64,000 bases of DNA from Prevotella sp. (lineage in GTDB: Bacteria; Bacteroidota; Bacteroidia; Bacteroidales; Bacteroidaceae). A program made the position numbers and the translations under genes. Below, piece by piece: positions 51,797-61,325 of this stretch. The notes beneath the pieces are model-generated. The model was not told where the DNA came from, made no database searches, and saw nothing but the letters and a program-made list of their open reading frames with translations. Numbering within the stretch: position 1 is the first letter of the stretch; each line of letters begins with the position of its first letter. The stretch is taken from positions 1 to 64,000 of the forward strand of contig JAFUDJ010000020.1 in assembly GCA_017459445.1 (NCBI GenBank), given 5' to 3'.

Positions 51797-52918
51797 ATGG
51801 AGAAAGAACTCATGATAATGACCGGCTGCGACCGGGGACTCTGCAAAAAAGGCATAGGCCGCCAGGACCGGCAGCTGAACACGTACGACTGGCTGGCCGA
51901 CGTTCCGGGCAACGTAGACACCACCGACCTGGTGGAGGTGCAGTTCAAGCACACCCGTAAAGGCTATTACCATAATGTCAACAAACTGCCGCTGCAGAAG
52001 GGCGACATCGTAGCCGTCGAGGCCAACCCCGGCCATGACATCGGGGTGGTCACGCTGACGGGCCGCCTGGTACACCTGCAGCTGAAGAAAGCCAACCTGA
52101 AGTCGGCCGACGACATCAAGCGCGTCTACCGCATTGCCCGCCCCGTGGACATGGAGAAATACCGCGAGGCCAAGGCCCGCGAGCATGCCACGATGATAGA
52201 GAGCCGCCAGATAGCCAAGAACCTCGGGCTGAAGATGAAAATCGGCGACGTAGAGTATCAGGGTGACTGCAACAAGGCCATCTTCTACTACATTGCCGAC
52301 GAGCGCGTGGACTTCCGCCAGCTCATCAAGGACCTGGCCGCCACGTTCCATGTGCGTATCGAGATGAAGCAGATAGGAGCGCGCCAGGAAGCAGGGCTTA
52401 TAGGTGGCACGGGTCCCTGTGGCCGCGAACTGTGCTGTGCCACGTGGATGAAGAACTTCGTCTCGGTAGGCACCGCTGCCGCCCGTTTTCAGGACATCTC
52501 GCTCAACCCCCAGAAGCTGGCCGGCATGTGTGCCAAGCTGAAGTGCTGCCTGAACTATGAGGTCGACGACTATGTGGAGGCCAGTCGCCGCCTGCCCGCC
52601 AAGGACATCCAGCTGCAGACTTTGGACAGCGACTACTACTATTTCAAGGCCGACATCCTGGCCGGGCTCATCACCTATTCCACCGACAAGAACGTTGCGG
52701 CCAATCTGGAGACCATCACGGCAGAGCGTGCCAGGCAGATAATCGAGATGAACCGCAGCGGCGTGAAGCCCGAGTCGCTGGTGGAGGGTGCGACGCGGAA
52801 AGCACCGAAGGGGCCGATGGACCTGGCAACGCAGGAGAACATCAACCGTTTCGACCGTGCCAAAAAGAAAAAGAAGAAGAAAAAGCAACCGTCGCAGCCC
52901 AAGAATGGCAAGGAGTAA
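51797..52918 (+). CDS. RicT (YaaT)/PSP1-family protein
   Basis: A 373-residue PSP1/RicT protein. In Bacillus RicT acts in a complex with RicA and RicF on RNA processing and on biofilm and competence. The Cys pattern is present: IGGTGPCGRELCCATWM, MCAKLKCCLNYE, and GCDRGLCKKG near the start. The tail is Lys-rich (AKKKKKKKKQPS). It overlaps the start of gldH by 14 nt. In Bacteroidales the pair is conserved. Confidence 0.9.
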   Translation: MEKELMIMTGCDRGLCKKGIGRQDRQLNTYDWLADVPGNVDTTDLVEVQFKHTRKGYYHNVNKLPLQKGDIVAVEANPGHDIGVVTLTGRLVHLQLKKANLKSADDIKRVYRIARPVDMEKYREAKAREHATMIESRQIAKNLGLKMKIGDVEYQGDCNKAIFYYIADERVDFRQLIKDLAATFHVRIEMKQIGARQEAGLIGGTGPCGRELCCATWMKNFVSVGTAAARFQDISLNPQKLAGMCAKLKCCLNYEVDDYVEASRRLPAKDIQLQTLDSDYYYFKADILAGLITYSTDKNVAANLETITAERARQIIEMNRSGVKPESLVEGATRKAPKGPMDLATQENINRFDRAKKKKKKKKQPSQPKNGKE

Positions 52919-53393
52919 CCACCACACCTTATTATATATATACGCAACGCTCAGCGTCGTACTGGCCGCAGCCCTCGCAGCCTGCGGCCACGGCACGGCC
53001 TATAACCACTTCCATCACGTCCCCGTGGCGGGCTGGGAGAAGAATGACACGCTAACGTTTGCCGTTCCCTCGCTGCCGACCGGTGGGATGTACCGGGAGG
53101 AGTTGGCGCTGCGCATCAGCGGCGACTATCCCTTTATGGGACTTAGCCTTATCGTGGAGCAGACCGTACTGCCGTCGCATGCGACGCGCTGCGACACTCT
53201 CAGCTGCCAACTCATCGACCACCACGGCAATGCCGTGGGGCGCGGCGTCAGCCAGTATCAGTATGCCTTCCCCCTGCCGGCACAGAAGCTGGCCCCAGGC
53301 GACTCGCTGCGCATAGCCGTCCGCCACGGCATGAAGCGCGACATACTGCCTGGCATTACCGACATAGGCATCCGTCTGAGACGGGAGAACTAA
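52905..53393 (+). CDS. gldH: Gliding motility lipoprotein GldH family
   Basis: A 162-residue lipoprotein (lipobox LAAALAAC-GH). GldH is required for gliding in Flavobacterium and is present in non-gliding Bacteroidales as part of the outer-membrane set. The beta-rich body with FHHVPVAGWEKNDTLTF and LPGITDIGIRLRREN at the end is typical. I place the start at 52905 (MARSNHH), inside the end of ricT; the longer frame would be a poor Arg-rich extension. Confidence 0.85.
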   Translation: MARSNHHTLLYIYATLSVVLAAALAACGHGTAYNHFHHVPVAGWEKNDTLTFAVPSLPTGGMYREELALRISGDYPFMGLSLIVEQTVLPSHATRCDTLSCQLIDHHGNAVGRGVSQYQYAFPLPAQKLAPGDSLRIAVRHGMKRDILPGITDIGIRLRREN

Positions 53394-55732
53394 GCGTCAG
53401 CGGCGTATTCAGTAGGCGATACGCCGTATTTCTGTTTGAAGCAACGTGAGAAGTATCGGGCATCGGCATAGCCACAACGGTATGCGATGTCCGCTATGTT
53501 TGGCTTTTCGTGAGCATCGGCATTGCGCAGCAGCTGCTGTGCCTTCTGCATCCTTGCGCGAGTGAGCAGCTGGGCAGCGGTGATGCCGACCAGCGAGCGC
53601 AGCTTGCGGTTAAGGCTGCTCCTGCTGGTGGCCGCCTGTGCCGCCATGTCGTCAATGTTGGCGTCGCTGTTGGCGATATTCTCTTCCACGTACTTCATGA
53701 CCCGCTCCAGGAACTTGCGGTCGCTTTCCGACAACTCTGGCGGCAGCACTACGGCGGCGTTGTTGTCGTCCGTTGGCCTGTCTTGCTTGGCTGACGACTC
53801 CAGCAGAGCCATGTATTTCCCTAATAATTCGCGGCGCTGCCGATGAAGTTGGCGGACGTGGAACACGGTATAGACTACTCCGGTAATCAGGGCAATGGCG
53901 CATAGCCAGCCCAGCAGGCGCGCCCAAAGCGTCTCATACCAGTGGGGCTTGACCACGATGACCAGCTTCCGGGTGTTGTCGGTCCAGCGGCCATAGCGGT
54001 CGGTCGACTGAATGGCAAGGACATACACTCCGGGCGGCATGTCGAAGAAGGTCAGCGAGTGGTCGTCGCTGGCGTGGCTCCAATCCGAATGGTCCAGCTT
54101 GTTCCGGTAGCAGATGGTAGAGTTGTCGGTATAGTCCAATGCTGCAAAGGAGATGGAGAAGCTGCGCTCGTCCGTGTCCAAGACAATGGTGTCCCGTACA
54201 CAGACGCCCATGTCCGGCTGCTTGCCATTGATGCTTAGCTCCGTGAATACCAGGGGTGGCGTGTATTCTGCCGAGTTCAGGCTGTGCCGGGTGGCTATAT
54301 AGGCCCCCTGTTCCTGCCCGAACAGCCACGAGCCGTCGAACAGCTGCATGGGCCGCTCCTCGGAGAAGTGGCTGGCGGTGTTCCAGAAGTTGCGCGAATA
54401 GGTCACCGTCCGGTCGTGCCAAGGGTCAAAGTCCATCACCCTGTCGGTTGACACGACCATCAGCCGACCGTCGCTTTGCAAGGCCATGGCCAGACAGGCG
54501 TCAGACGTCAGCGAGGATGTCGCCCTGTTGAAATGCGTAAACACAGGCGTGTCAGCCAGTATCTCCTGCTCCGTAGTCATGTCAATGCCGTTGTTCTCCG
54601 TAGCGATGAAGAGATGACCGGCCTTGTCGCTGATGACATCCATCGTGGCATTGTTGGAGAGGCTTTCAGCCCGCTTGCCGTCGCGGGTCACCATGCGGAA
54701 GGTGCTCTGGCGGATGTCGCGCTGGTTAATCTGTCCCACTACGACTCCATTGGTCGTAGCGCCAATCACATTGCCGGAAGGTGTCAGCAGGATGCGCCGC
54801 ACCTTCCCGCCGCCATCCTTCAGCCCGTCATGGTTATGGAAATGCACAAATGCCGGAGCTTTCGCCGCCGGGTCAGGCACACACACCACGCCGTCCCCGA
54901 AGGTAGCGAGCCACAACCGTCCACTCTGGTCCTCCACCAAGTGATAGATGACGTCATGGGGCAGTCCTTGCAGTTGCTTGACCTCATAGCTACCGTCAGC
55001 TTGCTCCCGCAGCCGCAGCAGCGCACCCGGCTTGCATCCTATCCAGATGTCACCGTTGCGCGTTTGCATCATGCTGTAGGCGCGATAGCCAAAGGCCGTC
55101 TTCTGCTGTCGTATCCGTCCGCTACCGTCCAGAAAGCCTATCAGCGCGTTCTTGTCGTCATAGAGCCGGATGCACTCGTCCTCCTTCGTGGCCAGCCACC
55201 ACCGGCGCTTGTTGTCCTTCAGGAAGGCCCGGGCCTGCACATTCTCCGTCCCGCTGACGATGTCGGCCAGATGCCGGTCGTGGCTCTCCTTGCTGATGCC
55301 GTAGCGTTCTATGTGCCACAGGTTGCCTTCCTGGTCTTGGAACGAGAGGCGGTTCTTGCTTTTCGGCAGCCGCGCTCTCATGGCAGCCGGCACGTCCTTC
55401 ATCTCGTAGGTCTTCGTATCCAGTTTGAAGAGGTCGGCATCCGTGCAGCAGACGATATTGCCGTCGTCGTCCAGCACCATGCGGCGTATCACCTCCGACT
55501 GGATGCTGGTGCCGTCGCCCGGCTGGGCCTTGACCTGGCGGAACGTGTAGCCGTCGAAGCGGTTCAGCCCGTTCCAGGTTGACAGCCAGATAAATCCCTG
55601 CCGGTCCTGCAAAACGTCGGACACTATCCAGTGGGACAACCCGGAACGGTCGTCATAAACCGTGGACTGTTGCGCCCCGGCAGGCAGGACACAACACATC
55701 AAAAGGTATAGTCGCAGTAGGTGTTTAGGCAT
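53390..55732 (-). CDS. Two-component-propeller / AraC one-component regulator lacking a kinase domain
   Basis: A 780-residue sensor. The signal peptide is MPKHLLRLYLLMCCVLPAGAQ. A seven-bladed-type propeller of Reg_prop units (about 20-480, DRQGFIWLSTWNGLNRFDG and similar) is followed by a Y_Y_Y domain (about 520-610, LAIQSTDRYGRW), one TM segment (about 620-640) and an AraC-type HTH (about 690-780, RSSLNRKLRSLVGITAAQLL and YADARYFSRCFKQKYGVSPTEY). Hybrid two-component systems normally have a histidine kinase and receiver between the TM and the HTH; these are absent here. It is divergent from the GH95 gene, which it probably controls. The stop codons of this gene and gldH overlap. Confidence 0.88.
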   Translation of the reverse strand: MPKHLLRLYLLMCCVLPAGAQQSTVYDDRSGLSHWIVSDVLQDRQGFIWLSTWNGLNRFDGYTFRQVKAQPGDGTSIQSEVIRRMVLDDDGNIVCCTDADLFKLDTKTYEMKDVPAAMRARLPKSKNRLSFQDQEGNLWHIERYGISKESHDRHLADIVSGTENVQARAFLKDNKRRWWLATKEDECIRLYDDKNALIGFLDGSGRIRQQKTAFGYRAYSMMQTRNGDIWIGCKPGALLRLREQADGSYEVKQLQGLPHDVIYHLVEDQSGRLWLATFGDGVVCVPDPAAKAPAFVHFHNHDGLKDGGGKVRRILLTPSGNVIGATTNGVVVGQINQRDIRQSTFRMVTRDGKRAESLSNNATMDVISDKAGHLFIATENNGIDMTTEQEILADTPVFTHFNRATSSLTSDACLAMALQSDGRLMVVSTDRVMDFDPWHDRTVTYSRNFWNTASHFSEERPMQLFDGSWLFGQEQGAYIATRHSLNSAEYTPPLVFTELSINGKQPDMGVCVRDTIVLDTDERSFSISFAALDYTDNSTICYRNKLDHSDWSHASDDHSLTFFDMPPGVYVLAIQSTDRYGRWTDNTRKLVIVVKPHWYETLWARLLGWLCAIALITGVVYTVFHVRQLHRQRRELLGKYMALLESSAKQDRPTDDNNAAVVLPPELSESDRKFLERVMKYVEENIANSDANIDDMAAQAATSRSSLNRKLRSLVGITAAQLLTRARMQKAQQLLRNADAHEKPNIADIAYRCGYADARYFSRCFKQKYGVSPTEYAADA

Positions 55733-55757
55733 TTTAGCTTCCAGTAGATTAACGGGG

Positions 55758-55765
55758 CAAAGGTA
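55758..55765 (-). promoter_or_regulatory. Promoter box of the propeller/AraC regulator
   Basis: The minus strand reads TACCTTTG, 26 nt upstream of the ATG at 55732. Confidence 0.7.
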
Positions 55766-55872
55766 GCAAAAAAATCCCATTCCATCGACATCTGTGGCTT
55801 CTTTTTCTCACTTTGCGCCCTTTTTTATCATCCCTTGCGCCTATTTTGCACGCCGATGTAAAAGAAACAAGA

Positions 55873-55880
55873 TACCTTTG
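55873..55880 (+). promoter_or_regulatory. Promoter box of the GH95 gene
   Basis: TACCTTTG, 46 nt upstream of the ATG at 55927. Confidence 0.75.
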
Positions 55881-55926
55881 CGGCAAAATTTCAAGAATAC
55901 AAACATCTAAAAAACTTCAATCGACA

Positions 55927-58900
55927 ATGAACAAGACAAGAAAGACTCTTCTGCACTTGGGAGCACTGCTCATGTTGCTCCTGTGCCCGATGGGTGTCAT
56001 GGCCAGCCAGACGGCTGTGGCCAAGTGGGTATTCTCGACAGGCTATGATGCCGAGAAGACCGGAAGCACGGTAGTAGTCTACACCCCCAACACGCTGGGC
56101 TGGTCGCAGATTGCCAACACCAAGTGGACGACCACTCAGCCCTATTTCCGGCCTAACGAGTGTGCGCTGCTTCCCGAAGACTGCTACGTGACGGTCCACA
56201 CCAGCGACGGCAAGTGGCAGGTCACGTCAAGCGGCTCCACTCCCAGCTATCTGTTGCGCCTGAACACGGCGTCCACCAACAAGTTCACGGCTCCGTCAGA
56301 CTATACGGACGGCTCGAAGCACGACCAGTACTTTGAGGTGTCCATGCCTACGACGTCGCTGACCAATATCAAGCTGAACTTCGCCATTGGCGACGGCTCC
56401 AGTTCGGCCACCAAGTTCGGCGTGGTCTACTCCGTGGACGGCGGCAGCACGTGGACTGTGCTGAGCGACTACACGTCGGGCTCGCACTGGAATACCTACG
56501 TAGACGCGAACTATAATCTGAATGCCGACAACAAGGAGCGGCTGATAATCCGCATGCTGATACAGTCGGCTACCAAGACCAGCAACTATAACCTGAAGTA
56601 CGTCAACATTCTGGCAGAAGACACACAGGCACCGCAGCTGGTGGACATCACCCCGGCCGACGGTGACGTAGACGTCATTCCGACAGGCAAGGTCATCCTG
56701 CGCTTCAACGAGAATGTCGTCGTCAAGGGCGGAGCCGTGGCCACACTGACTAATAACGTGACCAAGCAGAGCCACAGCCTGACTCCCGTCGTCAATGCCA
56801 ACAAACTGTCGTTTACCTATGAAGAGCTCGACCTGACGACGTCGTACACCTTCACGCTGCCCGCGAACGCACTGGCCGATTTGGCCGGAAACGTATTCAG
56901 CACGGCGGTCACTACGACCTTCACCACTTCCGACACGCGCCCCGTGCCACCTCCCGTGCTCGACAGCAAGAACCGCCTCTGGTACCATCGCCCCGCCAAA
57001 TATTGGGAAGAGGCCCTGCCGCTGGGTAACGGCCGCCTCGGCGCCATGGTCAGCGGAAGTGTCGCCAAGGACACGCTGCAGCTGAACGAGGACACCTTCT
57101 GGGGACAGTCGCCCAACCGCAATCACAACAGCAAGGCCAAGGCCGTCCTTTCACAGGTCCAGCAGTATATCTTCAACAAAGACTACGCCGCAGGCCAGAA
57201 GCTGGCCATCCCCAACTGGATGTCGGCAGGCTCGCACGGTGCTCAGTATCAGGCCGCAGGCTGTGTGCTGGTAGGATTCCCCGGCCATCGCTATGACGAC
57301 GAGGAGGCCGGACAGACCGCTGATGCCCGCGACGCCCAGGGCTATGTCCGCTCGCTGGACCTCTCCACGGCTACTGCCACCACCTCTTATCTCGTCGACG
57401 GCGTCACCTATACCCGTACCGTCTTCACCTCGTTCGACGACAACGTGACCATCATGCGCCTCGAGGCCTCTGAGCCGGGCAAACTGAACTTCAACGTTTG
57501 CTTCGCCGCCCCGAACAAGACCAACATGGCTAAGCTCGGCATCAACAAAATCACCGGCGACGGCATGATAGAGGCCTCGCTTATCCCGGCAAGGGCGCAG
57601 ACGGAGAATGTCGACAACAAAGTGAACTGCTATACCTTTATCAAGGTCGTCAACGACGGTGGCACACAAGTCAGCAGCGGCAAGCAGAACGTCCTGGAGG
57701 GCGGACTGGTAGCCGGCAACCCGACGACGCCGGCTATCGAGGTCAGCGACGCCACGTCGGCCACCATCATCATCTCGTCGGCCACCAACTTCGTCAACTA
57801 CGACGACATCAGTGCCGATGCCGAGGCCAAGGCACTGGGCTATATCACCTCTTATATGAATAAGGAGAAGAGCTACGCCGCCTCACTGGCTGACCATACG
57901 GCCAAGTATCAGGAGCAGTTCAACCGCGTCAGCCTGGACCTCGGTGCCAATGCCGCACAGGAGGTGAAGGACACGGAGACCCGCATCAAGGAGTTCCGCT
58001 CTACGGCCTCCGACCCCGGACTGGTGTCCAATTACTTCCAGTTTGGCCGCTACCTGCTCATAGCCTCTTCACAGCCCGGCACCCAGCCCGCCAACCTGCA
58101 GGGCATCTGGAATCCCAACGCCCGCCAGTACCCGGCATGGGACTCGAAGTACACGTCGAACATCAACGTCGAGATGAACTACTGGCCTGCCGAGGTGGCT
58201 AACCTCGCTGAGTGCCACAATCCGTTCATCGAGATGGTCAAGGACGTCGCCGTCACCGGTGCTGAGACGGCACAGGAGATGTACGGTGCCCGTGGCTGGA
58301 CGCTACACCACAATACCGACATCTGGCGCACGACGGGTGCTGTCGACAATGGCTCCGTCGGTGTCTGGCCCACCTGTAATGCATGGTTCTGCTCACACCT
58401 GTGGGAGAAGTACCTCTTCTCCGGCGACAAGCAGTATTTGGCTGAGGTCTACCCCGTGCTGAAGGGCTGTGCCCAGTTCTTCCAGGACTTCCTCGTCAAG
58501 GACCCCAATACGGGCTACATGGTGGTATGCCCCTCGAACTCGCCTGAGAACCATCCGGGCATCGGTTCCTACACCGACGACAACGGCAAGTCGATGAATT
58601 GTGCCCTCTTCGGCGGCGTGGCCATGGACAACCAGATGGTCTACGACGTGCTGAAGAACACGGCTGAGGCTGCCCGCATCCTTGATACGGACGCCGACTT
58701 CGCCACGCAGCTCGACGAACTCAGGGCCCAGCTGACCCCGTATAAGATTGGCAAGTACGGTCAGGTGCAGGAGTGGCAGGAAGACTGGGACCGCGAGAAC
58801 AACTCGCACCGTCACCTCTCTCACCTCTGGGGTGCCTATCCCGGCAACCAGGTGTCGCCCTACACGAATCCTACTGTCTATCAGGCAGTGCATAAGTCGC

Positions 58901-59661
58901 TCGTCGGTCGTGGCGATGCTGCCCGTGGCTGGTCTATGGGCTGGAAGGTCTGCCAGTGGGCCCGCATGCTGGACGGCGACCACGCGCTGACTATCATCAA
59001 AAACCAGTTGCGCCTGATGGACCCGAATGCTACTATGAACGATGCCGACGGTGGCACCTACGCCAATATGTTTGACGCGCATGCCCCCTTCCAGATTGAC
59101 GGAAACTTCGGCTGCTGTGCCGGTATAGCAGAGATGTTGCTGCAGTCGCATGCCGGGTTCATGCATGTGCTGCCTGCCCTGCCGTCCGCTTGGTCTGATG
59201 GCGAGGTGAAGGGCCTGCGCTCCCGTGGTGGTTTTGAGGTCACCCGCCTGCAATGGAAGATGGGCAAGGTCGTGTCGCTGAAGGTGAAGTCGACCATTGG
59301 CGGCAACCTGCGCCTGCGCAGCAACACCCCGCTGAAACTGGCCGATGGTACGCCGCTCGCCACCGCCTCGGGCACCAATAGCAATGCGCTGATGCAGGCC
59401 TACAACATGCCGGAGCCCATCGTGGTGAACCCGTCGAAGATTCCGCAGACGAATCTTCCCACCACCTACCTCTATGACATTCCCACCGTTGCCGGTCAGG
59501 AGATAGAGCTGGTTGACCAAAGCGCTGTAACGGGCCTTGAGACCATTCGAAGCCAGCAGCCGTCAGCCTCTGCCGCCATCTATGCCGTTGACGGCAAGCG
59601 CGTGACGGACGCCTACCACGGCATCGCCATTACCAACGGTCGGAAATACGTGCAGAAGTAA
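55927..59661 (+). CDS. Secreted GH95 alpha-L-fucosidase-family enzyme
   Basis: A 1244-residue secreted glycoside hydrolase. The signal peptide ([26 protein letters not shown]) is followed by a beta-sandwich region (about 30-220), an Ig-like segment (about 230-335) and the GH95 body (from [25 protein letters not shown] in parts). Family residues can be seen in [14 protein letters not shown] (two Asn) and [13 protein letters not shown] (Asp). GH95 enzymes remove alpha-1,2-linked L-fucose, or galactose in some members, from plant or host glycans. The tail is a sorting type ([13 protein letters not shown]...GRKYVQK). It is divergent from a propeller/AraC regulator. The upstream in-frame ATG at 55813 crosses the promoter. 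Confidence 0.92.
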   Translation: MNKTRKTLLHLGALLMLLLCPMGVMASQTAVAKWVFSTGYDAEKTGSTVVVYTPNTLGWSQIANTKWTTTQPYFRPNECALLPEDCYVTVHTSDGKWQVTSSGSTPSYLLRLNTASTNKFTAPSDYTDGSKHDQYFEVSMPTTSLTNIKLNFAIGDGSSSATKFGVVYSVDGGSTWTVLSDYTSGSHWNTYVDANYNLNADNKERLIIRMLIQSATKTSNYNLKYVNILAEDTQAPQLVDITPADGDVDVIPTGKVILRFNENVVVKGGAVATLTNNVTKQSHSLTPVVNANKLSFTYEELDLTTSYTFTLPANALADLAGNVFSTAVTTTFTTSDTRPVPPPVLDSKNRLWYHRPAKYWEEALPLGNGRLGAMVSGSVAKDTLQLNEDTFWGQSPNRNHNSKAKAVLSQVQQYIFNKDYAAGQKLAIPNWMSAGSHGAQYQAAGCVLVGFPGHRYDDEEAGQTADARDAQGYVRSLDLSTATATTSYLVDGVTYTRTVFTSFDDNVTIMRLEASEPGKLNFNVCFAAPNKTNMAKLGINKITGDGMIEASLIPARAQTENVDNKVNCYTFIKVVNDGGTQVSSGKQNVLEGGLVAGNPTTPAIEVSDATSATIIISSATNFVNYDDISADAEAKALGYITSYMNKEKSYAASLADHTAKYQEQFNRVSLDLGANAAQEVKDTETRIKEFRSTASDPGLVSNYFQFGRYLLIASSQPGTQPANLQGIWNPNARQYPAWDSKYTSNINVEMNYWPAEVANLAECHNPFIEMVKDVAVTGAETAQEMYGARGWTLHHNTDIWRTTGAVDNGSVGVWPTCNAWFCSHLWEKYLFSGDKQYLAEVYPVLKGCAQFFQDFLVKDPNTGYMVVCPSNSPENHPGIGSYTDDNGKSMNCALFGGVAMDNQMVYDVLKNTAEAARILDTDADFATQLDELRAQLTPYKIGKYGQVQEWQEDWDRENNSHRHLSHLWGAYPGNQVSPYTNPTVYQAVHKSLVGRGDAARGWSMGWKVCQWARMLDGDHALTIIKNQLRLMDPNATMNDADGGTYANMFDAHAPFQIDGNFGCCAGIAEMLLQSHAGFMHVLPALPSAWSDGEVKGLRSRGGFEVTRLQWKMGKVVSLKVKSTIGGNLRLRSNTPLKLADGTPLATASGTNSNALMQAYNMPEPIVVNPSKIPQTNLPTTYLYDIPTVAGQEIELVDQSAVTGLETIRSQQPSASAAIYAVDGKRVTDAYHGIAITNGRKYVQK

Positions 59662-59667
59662 CGCGAG

Positions 59668-59708
59668 GACGTGCCTCAGGGACGGTTGGGCCGCCCATGA
59701 GGCACGTC
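59668..59708. terminator. Hairpin after the GH95 gene
   Basis: A perfect 11-bp stem, arms 59668-59678 and 59698-59708. Confidence 0.7.
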
Positions 59709-59726
59709 ACGTTGCTGCAATGTGGT

Positions 59727-59767
59727 AATCCCCTGCCTCCGGAATTGTCTTCCGCAGGCAGGGGATT
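59727..59767. terminator. Strong terminator between GH95 and rodA
   Basis: A perfect 12-bp stem (59727-59738 with 59756-59767), with an inner GGAA/TTCC pair, followed by TTTGTTTTT on the plus strand. Confidence 0.9.
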
Positions 59768-59846
59768 TGTTTTTACGCACTCAGGGGGAGTGAAGGCTTA
59801 CAGCATCCGGACTTGACGCTTGTCCGGTGGATACTGCCCCTCATCC

Positions 59847-61325
59847 TTAGTTGCGCATCAGGTTGCGGCTGGCATCCAGTCGCAGGAAGATGAAGAGCAG
59901 CAGGGTAAAGCCCCACAGCGAGGAGCCGCCATAGGAGAAGAACGGCAGTGGAATGCCGATGACGGGTGTCAGTCCCAGCACCATGCCTACATTGATAAAG
60001 ACATGGAAGAGGAAAATGCTGACCACGCAATAGCCATAGACGCGCCCGAAACGGAACGGCTGCCGCTCGGACAGGTGGATGAGCCGCAGGATAAGGGCCA
60101 GGAACAGTAGCAGCACGCCGGCGGAGCCGAGGAAGCCTTCCTCCTCGCCGACGGTACAGAAGATGAAGTCGGTATCCTGCTCGGGCACGAACTTCAGCTT
60201 GGTCTGCGTGCCGTTCAGGAAGCCCTTGCCCTCCAGACCGCCCGAGCCGATGGCTATCTCTGACTGGTGCACGTTGTAGCCGGCGCCGCGCAGGTCTTCA
60301 TCCAAGCCTAACAGCACGTTGATGCGCGAGCGCTGGTGCGGCTCCATGACTTGGTTCATGATGAGGTCGGCGCCATAGTAGAAGACGACGGAGCCCAGGC
60401 TGAAGAGGGCGATGAAGAAATAGTTGCGCAGCCGGCTCCCCAGCCCCTCCCATACCAGCCAGCCCATCATTGCCACCGTCAGCACTATCTGGACGTAGAC
60501 GATGTCGAAGACGGGTGTCAGCGAAGGTATTAGCGACAACAGGTAGGCGGCCAGCGTGACACCCACGCAGCAAAGCAGCATGCGCAGCGCCTTGTGCTGG
60601 TTGCAGTACACCCACACCATGCCGATGGAGAACAGCTGTATCAGCAGCAGCACCGCGAAACGGCCGATGGAGGTCGGCGAGCCGTCGAAGAACACGTCGG
60701 CATAACGGATGCCTACCACGAAGTAGACCACCAGGGCTACCCCGGTGAAGAGGATGCTCCCCGGCATGCCCTCACGGTAGAACATGAGGAAAAACGACAG
60801 GTAGACCAGCGCGGAGCCTGTCTCCCGCTGCCCCACGATGCACAGCATGGGTAGGAATATCAGCAGCAGGGCGGCGGCAAAATGCTTCCACTGCTGGATG
60901 CTGTAGCCATAGGTAGACATCAGCTTGGCCAGCGCCAGCGCCGTGGCAAACTTCGCAAACTCCGCCGGCTGCAGCCGCAGGGAGCCTATGACCAGCCACG
61001 ACCGCGAGCCCTTGATGCTGTGCGGATTGAAGATGGTGGCAAAGAGCAACAGCAGCAGTAGGGCGTAGATGACGTAGGCAAAGGTGTCGTAGAAGCGGTC
61101 GTCGAGCATGATGATGACGAAGCCCAGCACGATGCTCGTGCCTATCCATACTATCTGCATGCCTGAGCGGGTGGAGAGGCTGAAGATGTCAGGCTCGTCG
61201 TACGAATAGCTGGCTCCGCACACGCTAATCCAGCCGAACGTCAACAGGGCGATATAGATGAGTATCGTCCACCAGTCAATGGAGCGCAGCACGCTCGTGC
61301 TCCGTCTATCTGCTTGTTGTGCCAT
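59847..61325 (-). CDS. rodA: Rod-shape peptidoglycan glycosyltransferase RodA
   Basis: A 492-residue SEDS-family glycosyltransferase that builds side-wall peptidoglycan with PBP2. About ten TM segments (WTILIYIALLTFGWISV onward), with GSRSWLVIGSLRLQPAEFAKF (in parts) and the conserved Asp/Glu loop, and GIPLPFFSYGGSS at the C-terminus, the RodA/FtsW signature. It overlaps mrdA by 20 nt and closes the mreC-mreD-mrdA-rodA cluster on the minus strand. Confidence 0.96.
   Translation of the reverse strand: MAQQADRRSTSVLRSIDWWTILIYIALLTFGWISVCGASYSYDEPDIFSLSTRSGMQIVWIGTSIVLGFVIIMLDDRFYDTFAYVIYALLLLLLFATIFNPHSIKGSRSWLVIGSLRLQPAEFAKFATALALAKLMSTYGYSIQQWKHFAAALLLIFLPMLCIVGQRETGSALVYLSFFLMFYREGMPGSILFTGVALVVYFVVGIRYADVFFDGSPTSIGRFAVLLLIQLFSIGMVWVYCNQHKALRMLLCCVGVTLAAYLLSLIPSLTPVFDIVYVQIVLTVAMMGWLVWEGLGSRLRNYFFIALFSLGSVVFYYGADLIMNQVMEPHQRSRINVLLGLDEDLRGAGYNVHQSEIAIGSGGLEGKGFLNGTQTKLKFVPEQDTDFIFCTVGEEEGFLGSAGVLLLFLALILRLIHLSERQPFRFGRVYGYCVVSIFLFHVFINVGMVLGLTPVIGIPLPFFSYGGSSLWGFTLLLFIFLRLDASRNLMRN

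Noticed and set aside
54476-55582. A 368-codon open frame on the plus strand
   Set aside because: It lies antisense to the propeller/AraC regulator, has no promoter, ribosome site or recognisable domain.
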